Source of the DNA: Paenibacillus sp.
GTDB taxonomy: Bacteria; Bacillota; Bacilli; Paenibacillales; Paenibacillaceae
NCBI GenBank assembly: GCA_023512345.1
Contig: JAILZT010000001.1
Coordinates: 478,084-542,083, forward strand
DNA: 64,000 nt
Direction of reading: 5' to 3'
How positions within the stretch are numbered: the first letter of the stretch is position 1; each line of letters begins with the position of its first letter. The translations under genes were made by a program, and so were the position numbers. The notes beneath the pieces are model-generated. The model had not been told where the DNA came from. It did not search any database and saw only the letters and a list, made by a program, of their open reading frames with translations. Positions 46,129 to 54,790 of the stretch are shown here, piece by piece.

Positions 46129-47581
46129 GTGGCGTTCCCTTCTTTCTGCTCTCAATAGCCTCTTTGGCGCTGAGACCGAGGCCAATCAGCATCCAGATTA
46201 AATATCCTTTCAACCCGGGAAAACCGTTATCTGATATAAGGCTTGCTATAGCTCCACTCCAGGTTGCCAGTGCCAGCCTGGCATAAGGCTGTTGGTTATC
46301 TTTTCGGGTGACTCTGACTACAATTTGTTTAACGACCGCACCCAGTGCCCCGAAAAAGAAGACCGCGCCAGCTACTCCGAAGGTTAGCAGTAATGCGATA
46401 AAACCGTTATCCATAATGCCGTACTCTCCAAGCTCTCCGCCATTCCCAAGCTTAGTCCCCGTTCCTACACTTCCGATGCCTTGACCCACCGGATTAGCAG
46501 CTACCATAGGAATCATGTTCTGCCACAATCCAAGACGTTCGTTATACGAGTGATCCTCTTTCACAGAGGTCAACGTCTCCATTCTGGCTACAAGGCCCTC
46601 TGCTCCAGGAAGCTTGGGAACGATCCAGAATAAAGCACAAGCAATAAATGTGATCTGCAGCAGCGTTTTCCACTTCCCCTTTGAAGAGGAAGATCCGATG
46701 TACACCAACAGCATCACCAGCAGAACCAACCAAGCCGAGCGTACTAGCGTGGTCAGGAGACATACTACAACGAGCAGAACTCCTATCCAGCGAAGACTTC
46801 CCTGCCATCTTTTCTCCAGAATCATCGGAACCAGAGCAAATACTAGAAAAGCAGCTGCAGGTCCTGGTGAATTCAAAGTAGAGAAAACTCGAATCTCCAA
46901 CGGGTAAGGTGTCCCAATGGACATCATATCCGCGTGCCTCATCCAAAAGGCATCCCAGGGCGGTACGGTCAAATACTGGACAATTCCGTATATGGCTACC
47001 ATGACTGCAATATTGGCGTAAGCGTGCAACAGACGGTCCATATCCTTTGAAGTGAAAGGTGTTACCGCAAAAAATGGGATTAAAAGCAGCGGTATAATGT
47101 AATTCGCTAAATCGTATACCGATCCCACGCCGTTCTTTGCTAGGCCAATTAAGGTACCATAAGCCAGGGCTACTGCAAACATCAGGACGATCCGGCTGGA
47201 GGAGCGCTTCATTTTATGAATTTCCCGCAGAACTGGAATAGCCAACGTCGCTCCTGTCAGCAATGGTGCCAAGCTGAGCAATGATACGGAATGATACACT
47301 CCCTCTGTCCAATCCGCTATCCGACGCAGTTCCGGGGCAATCGCCCAAATTAACAGCGTGTAAGGGATCAATAGTCTTGGCTTCAGAATCGCCAGTATAA
47401 AGGCTGGAAACAGAATGCCAGATAATATCACTCCCTGCAAGCTGCTGGAGGAGCTAAGCTTGGCACTGGCAAATCCGATGATCAGAGGAAGCAGGATACA
47501 GAAGGCTGCAAATGCAACAGGCAAGGAAGACGACAGGATTTCACCGAACTTTTTGCCCGCGTTCCCTGTCCGTACATTCAT
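46094..47581 (-). CDS. O-antigen ligase/polymerase family protein (Wzy type), copy 2
   Basis: A 495-residue membrane protein with about ten to twelve helices and the Wzy_C loop LGLWQNMIPMVAANPVGQGI with GSVGTGTKLG. These proteins polymerise repeat units or ligate finished chains outside the membrane. It overlaps the WecG/TagA gene by 4 bp (ATGA) and the flippase by 35 bp. It is clearly different in sequence from the other Wzy-like protein of the cluster, so one may be polymerase and the other ligase. Confidence 0.8.
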   Translation of the reverse strand: MNVRTGNAGKKFGEILSSSLPVAFAAFCILLPLIIGFASAKLSSSSSLQGVILSGILFPAFILAILKPRLLIPYTLLIWAIAPELRRIADWTEGVYHSVSLLSLAPLLTGATLAIPVLREIHKMKRSSSRIVLMFAVALAYGTLIGLAKNGVGSVYDLANYIIPLLLIPFFAVTPFTSKDMDRLLHAYANIAVMVAIYGIVQYLTVPPWDAFWMRHADMMSIGTPYPLEIRVFSTLNSPGPAAAFLVFALVPMILEKRWQGSLRWIGVLLVVVCLLTTLVRSAWLVLLVMLLVYIGSSSSKGKWKTLLQITFIACALFWIVPKLPGAEGLVARMETLTSVKEDHSYNERLGLWQNMIPMVAANPVGQGIGSVGTGTKLGNGGELGEYGIMDNGFIALLLTFGVAGAVFFFGALGAVVKQIVVRVTRKDNQQPYARLALATWSGAIASLISDNGFPGLKGYLIWMLIGLGLSAKEAIESRKKGTPHAAIERKIISH

Positions 47582-48351
47582 TCAAGCCCTCCTCCCTTTA
47601 CTTTCTTCTTTTTGCGCATTTCTTTGAGCAGCAGGACCAGAAATTGGGCATCGTCTACAAGATACCTTTTCCAGAGTCGTCCGGGTTCTTGGCTAAGCCG
47701 CCAAAACCATTCCAATCCTGTTCGTTGCATGAAGTCCGGGGCCCGCTTTACTGAGCCTGAAAGGAAATCAAAGGTCGCTCCCACCCCGATCGATATGGGT
47801 GCCTGGTAAGACTGATAATGACGATATATCCATTTCTCCTGTTTAGGTGCACCTACACCAACGAATACAATATCCGGCTGGCACTCCGTAAGCATTTGAA
47901 TGATACGCTCGTTCTCTTCCTCGTTATTCTCAAAACCGTAGGAAGGGGAATAACAGCCCACTACATTGATTTGAGGATAAGCCGCTTTGAGATTCATCGT
48001 CGCTTTCTCTGGCACTCCTTCTGCCGATCCCAGGAAAAACAATCTGTACTTTCTTTGCTCGAAGGCATTGCCTAGGCGGCTGAATAAATCGGCTCCTGAC
48101 ACCTTTTGTTTGAGCGGTTTACCGAGCATTCGCGAAGCCCATATCAGAGGCATTCCGTCAGCAACTACTGCACCTGCCTTGGAATATATCGTTTGGAATT
48201 CCTTGTCTTTCCTAAGCTTAATCACATGGTCAACGTTGCACGTTAGAATGTAGGATTGATTTCTTTCTTGAATCGCCTTATCAATATAATCAAGCAGATC
48301 CATGAAATCATAGTTATCGAAATTGACATCGAACATATTTACTTGGTTCAT
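47578..48351 (-). CDS. WecG/TagA/CpsF family glycosyltransferase
   Basis: A 257-residue GT26-type enzyme: YILTCNVDHVIKLRKDKEFQ, VVADGMPLIWASRMLGKPLK, KVSGADLFSRL, DIVFVGVGAPKQEKWIY and ISIGVGATFDFLSGSVKRAP. In other systems it adds N-acetylmannosamine(-uronate) to lipid-linked GlcNAc at the membrane. ATG 48351 follows a modest SD (AGAAGTG); the longer frame lacks one. It overlaps the downstream Wzy-like gene by 4 bp. Confidence 0.85.
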   Translation of the reverse strand: MNQVNMFDVNFDNYDFMDLLDYIDKAIQERNQSYILTCNVDHVIKLRKDKEFQTIYSKAGAVVADGMPLIWASRMLGKPLKQKVSGADLFSRLGNAFEQRKYRLFFLGSAEGVPEKATMNLKAAYPQINVVGCYSPSYGFENNEEENERIIQMLTECQPDIVFVGVGAPKQEKWIYRHYQSYQAPISIGVGATFDFLSGSVKRAPDFMQRTGLEWFWRLSQEPGRLWKRYLVDDAQFLVLLLKEMRKKKKVKGGGLE

Positions 48352-48380
48352 CGTATCACTTCTTTTTGTGGGGAATCGGC

Positions 48381-49694
48381 CTACTGTGAAGATCGGTACA
48401 GGCAGTTCAGGTACCAACAGAATGGAATAATAAATTGGACCGTTGACAGCGTATTGTCAGAAAATGAATAGATCAGAAACGCTGCTATAAAGAACACATA
48501 ATAGGGTTTGACCGGCGGCGCCAAAGCTCTGTAAATTAGGATAAACACAGTGAGCAATGAAAGCAGCAGAAGTATGGCACCAATGTATCCCCCATCGAAG
48601 TAAAAACGGATATATTCGTTGTGAGGAACAACAAAGCCTTTGTATAACGTCCCGTCATTGGCTACAGTAACAGCTCCGAGCCCTCTTCCCGTCCAAGGTG
48701 AAACCTCAGCCTTAGTCAGAAAATACTCCCAGGCTTCAGCGCGTCCTGACAAATCAATACCGGTTTCTGTCGTTCTTTCAAAGGAACGTTTTTTGATATT
48801 GTCCAACTGCATAAACACAGCGGCAACAATCAGAATAAAGGAACATAGCAGCGGGATCAGGAAGTACGTTCTACCCTTAAGATATTGACGGAAAATATCG
48901 TAAAAGTAGTATAAAAGCAGTAAAACCAATGCCAATATAGGTCCTCTTGTACCCGTTCCAATTAGAATGAAAAAGTTCAATGCCAGCATACTGTAGAAAA
49001 ACCGTGCACGTTGAGGGTTCCGCTTGAGTTCAATGAAAGGAATGGCGATCCCCATGAATGCCAACATCGCTAGATGAGCTGGTATGTTGGCGCCTTGTAT
49101 TCGTACAGCACCGGTAAATTCTACGTCTAACAGATTATGAAGGTTAGCTGCTTGCAGTAGAACTCCTGCTACAACACTCACCACTGGAAGGAGGCAGATG
49201 ATACGAATATGCGTCTCTGCTACTTCGTTTTTCCAGTTGATTAAGAGAAATACAAAGGGTAGTGACAATCCGATAAAAGCTTTGATCGCTATGGAGGCGG
49301 TCATCTGCGGCATCCAGATGGAAAAGCTGAAGGTGAGAAATACCATGAATGCCATCACCCATATTGGATAACTCAATTTGAAACGCAGACCGTTTACTAG
49401 AATGCACGGTACTAGCAACCCTACAATAGCCAGCTTGTATAGCGATAATATTTCCATTCCGAACAGGCTGCCGTTATACAGAAAATTAATCGATATCGCT
49501 GTCGTAAAAAGAACGAAATAGCTGATCAGTTCAGGACGCGATATGGAGACTGCCAATAGGATAATGAATAATACCGCTGCAATCGCTAAAGCCGGTTGAT
49601 AGATGACCGCTGTTCCGAGTAACAAGGCTGACAGTAACAGGAGCATCCCGTATGGCAGGGCGTTCATTTTGGAGGCCCAGTGAAAATTAGTCAT
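48381..49694 (-). CDS. O-antigen ligase/polymerase family protein (Wzy type), copy 1
   Basis: A 437-residue membrane protein with about ten helices and the Wzy_C-type extracytoplasmic segment GRAEAWEYFLTKAEVSPWTG with RGLGAV and VVPHNEYIRFYFDGG. It is likely the polymerase joining repeat units exported by the flippase. SD GGTGAGG is good. It lies 9 bp after a GT2 gene and 29 bp before the WecG/TagA gene. Confidence 0.8.
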   Translation of the reverse strand: MTNFHWASKMNALPYGMLLLLSALLLGTAVIYQPALAIAAVLFIILLAVSISRPELISYFVLFTTAISINFLYNGSLFGMEILSLYKLAIVGLLVPCILVNGLRFKLSYPIWVMAFMVFLTFSFSIWMPQMTASIAIKAFIGLSLPFVFLLINWKNEVAETHIRIICLLPVVSVVAGVLLQAANLHNLLDVEFTGAVRIQGANIPAHLAMLAFMGIAIPFIELKRNPQRARFFYSMLALNFFILIGTGTRGPILALVLLLLYYFYDIFRQYLKGRTYFLIPLLCSFILIVAAVFMQLDNIKKRSFERTTETGIDLSGRAEAWEYFLTKAEVSPWTGRGLGAVTVANDGTLYKGFVVPHNEYIRFYFDGGYIGAILLLLSLLTVFILIYRALAPPVKPYYVFFIAAFLIYSFSDNTLSTVQFIIPFCWYLNCLYRSSQ

Positions 49695-49703
49695 GTCTTT
49701 TCC

Positions 49704-50639
49704 TCACCCCGCTGCAGATTCCCTCTTTCGATTAAAAATCATATTAAGAGTTCCGCGAATACTCTCCAAGCGGCATTTGTTCAAAAGCTTTCGTCCTTGG
49801 CTCCTTGAAACAATGGAGTCTACCAGCACATATATGATCTTGGCAGCTGTTTTTCCCAGCAGGACTACATTCCCTTTGAATCCTTCACGCTTCATAGCAT
49901 TTGATATGCCCTGGCTGTAATAACGCTTCATTATCCAGGACTCCGTCAACCGGCTTGCCGGTACAAAATGATCGACAGCCATTAGCGGATGATAAAGGAT
50001 GGTATGCCCTTCATTTTGCATTTGTTCGAACAGCCAGGCCTCTTCACCTGAAAGAAGTGAATCTCCCTTTCTTCCGAGCTCCAAAGGAAATAGACTGAGG
50101 TCAAATACAATTTTGCGCATTGCCATATTGGCTCCACAGGGATGAAGCCGTCCGGGATACTCTCGAATTCGATTACCCAGATCAACAATGGTATACGGAA
50201 GTTCAAACGGTTTGATCAACCATTCTGGCCGCTTACTCTCAAATATCGGAGCAATTTTTCCGCCCATAGCCATCACTTCCGGTCTGTCCGTAAAGGTCGA
50301 CACAATCGTTGATATCCACGTTCTGCAAGGAATCGCATCATCATCCAGAAAGGCTATTATCTGCGACTTCGAAGCGAGAATCCCTGTATTCCGAGCTGCT
50401 GACAATCCCTGGATCGGTTCGGAAATATATCGGGCATCAATATCATCCACGTACTTTTCAATAAAATCTTTAACAACAGTTTCTGTGTGATCTGTGGAGC
50501 GATTGTCCACAACTATAATCTCGGCAAGGTCCAAATTCTCCAAGGGCACCAGGGATTGAAGCGTTTTGCTTAGCAGGCCGGCCCGATTGTAAGTACAGAT
50601 AATAATGGAAACCTTAGGAGCGAGTCCGTAATCACGCAT
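49704..50639 (-). CDS. GT2-type glycosyltransferase
   Basis: About 311 residues of GT-A fold: KVSIIICTYNRAGLLSKTLQ, IIVVDNRSTDHTETVVKDF, GLSAARNTGILASKSQIIAF and the metal-binding FLDDDAIP, then LLSGEEAWLFEQM for the acceptor side. The C-terminus (MKRYYSQGISNAMKREGF and onward) may lie on the membrane. ATG 50639 is preferred over the in-frame ATG two codons earlier because AGGTGA then has a 6-base spacing. Substrate unknown. Confidence 0.85.
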   Translation of the reverse strand: MRDYGLAPKVSIIICTYNRAGLLSKTLQSLVPLENLDLAEIIVVDNRSTDHTETVVKDFIEKYVDDIDARYISEPIQGLSAARNTGILASKSQIIAFLDDDAIPCRTWISTIVSTFTDRPEVMAMGGKIAPIFESKRPEWLIKPFELPYTIVDLGNRIREYPGRLHPCGANMAMRKIVFDLSLFPLELGRKGDSLLSGEEAWLFEQMQNEGHTILYHPLMAVDHFVPASRLTESWIMKRYYSQGISNAMKREGFKGNVVLLGKTAAKIIYVLVDSIVSRSQGRKLLNKCRLESIRGTLNMIFNRKRESAAG

Positions 50640-50664
50640 CGGCATTCACCTAATTTCCAGAAAA

Positions 50665-51357
50665 TTAATAGGCATCTTTGGAACCCAGCAGCATTAGGCC
50701 TGTTTTAGCAATAATCTTTAAATCCAACATAGTGCTGCGAATGTGGATGTAAGTTAAATCAAGCTGAACCATTTCATCAAAACCGACGCTGTTTCTAGCA
50801 TGTACCTGCCAATATCCAGTGCAGCCCGGTGTCACCGTAAGGCGCTGTTTGTCATAATCCGTATACTCAGCAACCTCTTCAGGAAGTGGAGGACGAGGAC
50901 CAACCAGACTCATATGACCGATCAGCACATTCCACAGTTGAGGCAATTCATCAATGCTCGTTTTGCGTAAAAATTTACCTGTCCGAGTAATACGTGGATC
51001 GTTCTTGATCTTGAACATCGCACCGCTTACCTCGTTATGAGCCAGTAAATTTTGCTTAAGCTCCTCAGCATTGGATACCATCGATCTGAACTTGTACATC
51101 GGGAACTGCTTTTCGCTCTTGCCCACACGATTTTGCCGGAAGAATACTTTTCCCTTCGGGTCTTCCAACTTAATCAATATGGCAACTACAACGAATAAAG
51201 GCAGCAGTACTAGAAGGCCAAGCGCGGAGAAAATGATGTCAATCATCCGTTTCATTACAAGATAGGAATCTGTATCTTTCGTTCCTTCCTTGGCATGCAG
51301 CATGTAAAGTTTCGGCAGGACATACTCATAATCTTCCGGCAGTTTTTGCATGCTCAT
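50665..51357 (-). CDS. Initiating sugar-phosphate transferase (polyprenyl-P glycosylphosphotransferase)
   Basis: A 230-residue PGT of the small monotopic/one-helix class: RMIDIIFSALGLLVLLPLFV as membrane helix, then KVFFRQNRVGKSEKQFPMYK, FRSM, GKFLRKTSIDELPQLWNVL with the catalytic Asp-Glu, MSLVGPRPPLPEEV, and GCTGYWQVHARNSVGFDEMV. It links the first sugar-1-phosphate to undecaprenyl phosphate and so starts repeat-unit assembly. SD AGGAG is near ATG 51357; an in-frame ATG two codons later is also possible. Confidence 0.9.
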   Translation of the reverse strand: MSMQKLPEDYEYVLPKLYMLHAKEGTKDTDSYLVMKRMIDIIFSALGLLVLLPLFVVVAILIKLEDPKGKVFFRQNRVGKSEKQFPMYKFRSMVSNAEELKQNLLAHNEVSGAMFKIKNDPRITRTGKFLRKTSIDELPQLWNVLIGHMSLVGPRPPLPEEVAEYTDYDKQRLTVTPGCTGYWQVHARNSVGFDEMVQLDLTYIHIRSTMLDLKIIAKTGLMLLGSKDAY

Positions 51358-51413
51358 TTTCTCCTCATACCTCCTTGAATTTTGTGAAGCAGCAACTTCA
51401 CATTATAAATTTC

Positions 51414-52307
51414 TTACCCGTTCACGGCTGTTTGTCCAGCCTTGCTTAACCATTCCGCCATTGCGTCCATCAATGGATAACGCAAGTCTTCTTTTTGTAA
51501 TGCGAACTCTAATGTGGTCAAAATATAACCGAGACGTTCGCCGACATCATATCTTGTGCCGTCAAAATTATAGGCATATACCCGCTCGCTTTGATTCAGC
51601 TTCTGGATAGCATCTGTCAGCTGAATTTCGCCTCCGGCACCCTTTTCCTGCAGGTCCAGATACTTGAAAATCTTAGGTGTAAATACGTATCGTCCCATGA
51701 TCGCCAGATTCGATGGAGCCGTTCCAAGTGGTGGTTTCTCCACAAAGTTATTAACCCGATACAGTCGATCCTCCTGAAAGTCCGGCTCAATAATCCCGTA
51801 ACGGTTGGTGAACTCATCTGGAACCATCTGTACCCCGATTACCGAATTCTGGGTTTCTTCATACTGATCGATCAACTGCTTTAGACAAGGGGTTTGGCCA
51901 GTTACAATATCATCCCCGAGCATAACGCCAAAAGGTTCATCTCCGATAAAACGTCTCGCGCACCATACGGCATGACCTAAGCCTTTAGGTTCCTTTTGAC
52001 GAATATAATGAATCTCAACTTTTGAAGACCGTTGAACTTCTCTGAGCAGTTCCATCTTCCCGTCCTCTAACAGACGTGACTCCAACTCAAAGTTATTATC
52101 GAAGTGATCTTCAATGGCTCTTTTACCTTTACCGGTCACAATGATGATGTCTTCAATGCCGGAAGCGATTGCTTCCTCCACAATGTACTGAATCGTAGGT
52201 TTGTTGATGATCGGAAGCATTTCCTTAGGCATTGCTTTGGTTGCAGGAAGAAAGCGCGTTCCTAGCCCAGCTGCGGGGATAATTACTTTTTTGACCTTTT
52301 TCATCAT
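51414..52307 (-). CDS. galU: UTP-glucose-1-phosphate uridylyltransferase
   Basis: A 297-residue nucleotidyltransferase: [69 protein letters not shown] and [13 protein letters not shown]. It makes UDP-glucose, which Ugd in the same operon can convert to UDP-glucuronate. It is closely like Bacillus GtaB/YngB. ATG 52307 has AGGAGG at 8 bases; an earlier in-frame ATG lacks spacing. Confidence 0.92.
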   Translation of the reverse strand: MMKKVKKVIIPAAGLGTRFLPATKAMPKEMLPIINKPTIQYIVEEAIASGIEDIIIVTGKGKRAIEDHFDNNFELESRLLEDGKMELLREVQRSSKVEIHYIRQKEPKGLGHAVWCARRFIGDEPFGVMLGDDIVTGQTPCLKQLIDQYEETQNSVIGVQMVPDEFTNRYGIIEPDFQEDRLYRVNNFVEKPPLGTAPSNLAIMGRYVFTPKIFKYLDLQEKGAGGEIQLTDAIQKLNQSERVYAYNFDGTRYDVGERLGYILTTLEFALQKEDLRYPLMDAMAEWLSKAGQTAVNG

Positions 52308-52354
52308 CGCACTAACCTCCTGAAAGTTGATTTGTTTGGTTGACATTTGAATGA

Positions 52355-52996
52355 CTATTTGGCTTGGTTCATGGTAATGCCGAGGATCTTAGAACCCGCT
52401 TGTTCCATGAGTGTCTTTACCTTGCGAATAGAATCTCGCTTCGATTTGCCATAACGGGCAACCAGGATAACACCGTCACTATAAGGAGCCAGTATACGAG
52501 CATCACTGTATTCCACTGCCTGCGGAGTATCCAAAAGGATCAGATCATGGGTTTCTTTTAGCTCATCCAGGAGAGTCTTCATTTTTTCACTGCCAAGCAA
52601 ATCCGGTGGACTCACCTTGGTTATTCCGGCAGGAATCACGGTGAGATTCGCAAGACTTCCATATGCGGAGATGTCACTCGATTTCTCTGAACCGTCCAGG
52701 TATGCCGTAAGTCCTTCGCTGCCTTCAATTCCAAACACGGAGTGAAGTCCGGGATTACGGAGGTTACAGTCGATCACGGCCACTTTCTTGCCATCCTGTA
52801 CAAAAGATACCGCCAGATTAGCTAAGATAGTCGTTTTGCCCTCTCCTGCTTCACCCGAAGTGAAAAGTAATACAGTTCCTTGATTGCTATTTAACAGCCC
52901 CAGATGCCGGATGTAGGTCCGCAGCGAACGGAAGGACTCTGAAATATACGATGAAGGACTGATGTCGGCGATAAGACTGTTACTCAGCCGTAACAT
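52355..52996 (-). CDS. CpsD/CapB-type BY-kinase ATPase, tyrosine tail not evident
   Basis: A 213-residue P-loop protein: Walker [17 protein letters not shown], Walker A' [13 protein letters not shown], Walker [16 protein letters not shown]. It pairs with the Wzz-like membrane protein just upstream (17-bp overlap) to form a split bacterial tyrosine kinase controlling chain length and export. It ends [17 protein letters not shown] without the usual C-terminal tyrosine-rich cluster, so autophosphorylation may be reduced or occur elsewhere. ATG 52996 has a strong SD. Confidence 0.85.
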   Translation of the reverse strand: MLRLSNSLIADISPSSYISESFRSLRTYIRHLGLLNSNQGTVLLFTSGEAGEGKTTILANLAVSFVQDGKKVAVIDCNLRNPGLHSVFGIEGSEGLTAYLDGSEKSSDISAYGSLANLTVIPAGITKVSPPDLLGSEKMKTLLDELKETHDLILLDTPQAVEYSDARILAPYSDGVILVARYGKSKRDSIRKVKTLMEQAGSKILGITMNQAK

Positions 52997-53714
52997 AAGC
53001 ACCCTCCCCTACTCTAGCTTTTGTTGATTTGCCAAGATCACGTTTACGTATCACCGGAATAGTGGCAATAATCGGAAGACCCAGATCAAACTCTGCTTCC
53101 TTCTCGGTTCGCAGTGTGTTATTGAGTGTCTCCATAAGTAAAATAATTCCTAATGCAGCCATAACCGCTACGACAAAGCTGATAATGATGTTCATCATAA
53201 AACCGCTATTGGTTGGTGCAGGATTGTCTGCTGGATCAGCAGGAGTCAGGAACGTTACATTGTCCAGCTTCATTAATAAAGGTAAGCTTCGAATGAACGT
53301 CTGCGACACAGCATTGACGATTGAAGCAGCCTTCGTGTAGCTCTCGTCCTGTACGCTGATGTTGATTACCTGACTTTTTTCTGAGGATTTGATACTAAGC
53401 TTTTGGCTTAGTTCGCCTTCTGTCAGACCAAATTCGGGGTGAGCTGCAACTACACTTTTCATGATTGTTGGTGAATAGATGATTTCCTTATAGCTCTCAA
53501 TTAGGTTGAGGCTGAAGTTTAAATCGTTAAGATTACTGCCCTCGGGTGCTTTTGCAACATTATTGACCAGCAGCTGTCCAGAGGCAGAGTAGACGGGTAC
53601 TACAAAGTTCTTACTTACATAGAAGGTTGTTGCACAAGAGATCAATACAAATATCGTGATTAGCCATAACCTTTTCTTTATCAGGTTAATGTAATCTAAA
53701 ATCGTCTTTTCCAC
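52980..53714 (-). CDS. Wzz/YveK-type chain-length determinant (BY-kinase activator)
   Basis: A 244-residue protein with two transmembrane helices (LWLITIFVLISCATTFYVSK near the N-terminus and MNIIISFVVAVMAALGIILL near 185) bracketing an extracytoplasmic helical region (ASGQLLVNNVAKAPEGSNLN). The pre-TM2 stretch FLTPADPADNPAPTNSG is proline-rich as expected. The start is GTG 53714 with AGGAGG at 6 bases. It is the first gene of the exopolysaccharide operon. Confidence 0.85.
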   Translation of the reverse strand: MEKTILDYINLIKKRLWLITIFVLISCATTFYVSKNFVVPVYSASGQLLVNNVAKAPEGSNLNDLNFSLNLIESYKEIIYSPTIMKSVVAAHPEFGLTEGELSQKLSIKSSEKSQVINISVQDESYTKAASIVNAVSQTFIRSLPLLMKLDNVTFLTPADPADNPAPTNSGFMMNIIISFVVAVMAALGIILLMETLNNTLRTEKEAEFDLGLPIIATIPVIRKRDLGKSTKARVGEGAYVTAE

Positions 53715-54032
53715 AGTAACCCTCCTTCCGTATAAAATACCTTTGAAAGCAATCATGAAAGTTTCAGTTATCTTACTTTTATTCTATCAATTCGCTTCTT
53801 GTACCACATGGGTCATACCATCACTTTCCTCTTCACTTTGGAGTTATACTCCCCACTCCTTCCGAGGGGTTCGATGGTATACTTTTGTACCATATACAAA
53901 AAACCTATAAGTCATATACAAAAAGTCCTCTGAAAACTCAGAGGACATTGAAAAAGTGTATATCCTAAATTCACTTGGACTTAAAGACGCGAGCCCGCTA
54001 GACCTGCTAAAAAGCATTGAGTAAGAAATAAA
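53715..54032 (-). promoter_or_regulatory. Leader region of the exopolysaccharide operon
   Basis: No gene seen. Reading toward wzz it holds a hairpin with T tract (stem GTCCTCTGA/TCAGAGGAC at 53925-53946, then TTTTT), two direct CATATACAAAAA copies 22 bp apart (53891 and 53913, plus-strand reading), and a GC-rich CCCC/GGGG stem around 53845-53866. The terminator before the first gene suggests attenuation or antitermination control; the repeats could bind a regulator dimer. Confidence 0.5.
53925..53946 (-). terminator. Intrinsic terminator in the exopolysaccharide operon leader
   Basis: Nine-base perfect stem GTCCTCTGA/TCAGAGGAC with a 4-base loop, followed on the minus strand by TTTTTG. A separate terminator for the upstream regulator gene exists at 54033-54075, so this one is probably regulatory. 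Confidence 0.75.
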
Positions 54033-54075
54033 ATAAGGCGAATTCTCATTCAGATGGAATGGGAATTCGCCTTAT
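54033..54075 (-). terminator. Intrinsic terminator of the kinase/regulator pair
   Basis: Stem ATAAGGCGAATTC/GAATTCGCCTTAT with an inner CATTC/GAATG extension; the minus strand continues TTATTTTATTT. It lies about 60 bp after the NarL-type regulator gene. Confidence 0.85.
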
Positions 54076-54133
54076 CTATTTAGGTAAGCTATTCAAAATA
54101 GTCAACTACTGGTTTTGCGGATGATCTGTTTTG

Positions 54134-54769
54134 TTATTCGTATGACATTTCATATTTAGTAATGCCTACAGCATTAGCATATAAGGCCGCTTGTGTTCGA
54201 TCCGCTACCTGAAGCTTTGCAAGAATCTGACTCACATGCTTCTTAACCGTAAATTCACTGATGTACAAACGAGAAGCAATCTCCCGATTACACGCACCCT
54301 GTCCGAGTTCAATCAGCACTTCCTTTTCCTTCGGTGTTAATTCGTCGGTCGGGCTGCTGACATTCATTCGCATTTTATCTTCCATTAGACCAGGGTCATA
54401 ATATTTCCGTCCCTTATGGACTAACTGGATAGCAAATAGCAATTCCTCTGGCAAAGCTTCTTTCAAAACATAGCCATCTACCAGCACTTCTTCTGCCTTT
54501 AGGAAATCCTCGCGGCTTGCGGAGGAAGTTAAAAGGATAAACTTACTTGTAATACCGTTGGCTCTAGCCATTTTTATAACATCCAACCCTGATTCATCAG
54601 CAAGCTTAAGATCGATCAATACTAGATCAGGTTGAATTTCTTGAAATACACGAAGTGCCTCAGGACCATTTGTGGCCTCGCCAGCAAACTGCACATTAGG
54701 TTGCATAGATATGACTGATGCCAGTCCTCTTCTAACCAACGGGTGATCATCTACAATGACGATTTTCAT
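54134..54769 (-). CDS. NarL/LuxR-type response regulator
   Basis: A 211-residue regulator: receiver domain with acidic pair DD at 7-8, phosphoacceptor Asp53 in LVLIDLKLADES, and lysine in VDGYVLKEALPEE; C-terminal GerE/LuxR HTH (LTPKEKEVLIELGQGACNRE and SEFTVKKHVSQILAKLQV). Its partner kinase gene ends 21 bp upstream. Its position beside the exopolysaccharide operon makes that operon a likely target (inference), as DegU does in Bacillus. SD AGGAGG is optimal. Confidence 0.9.
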   Translation of the reverse strand: MKIVIVDDHPLVRRGLASVISMQPNVQFAGEATNGPEALRVFQEIQPDLVLIDLKLADESGLDVIKMARANGITSKFILLTSSASREDFLKAEEVLVDGYVLKEALPEELLFAIQLVHKGRKYYDPGLMEDKMRMNVSSPTDELTPKEKEVLIELGQGACNREIASRLYISEFTVKKHVSQILAKLQVADRTQAALYANAVGITKYEMSYE

Positions 54770-54790
54770 TGAACGACCTCCTTGCTAATT

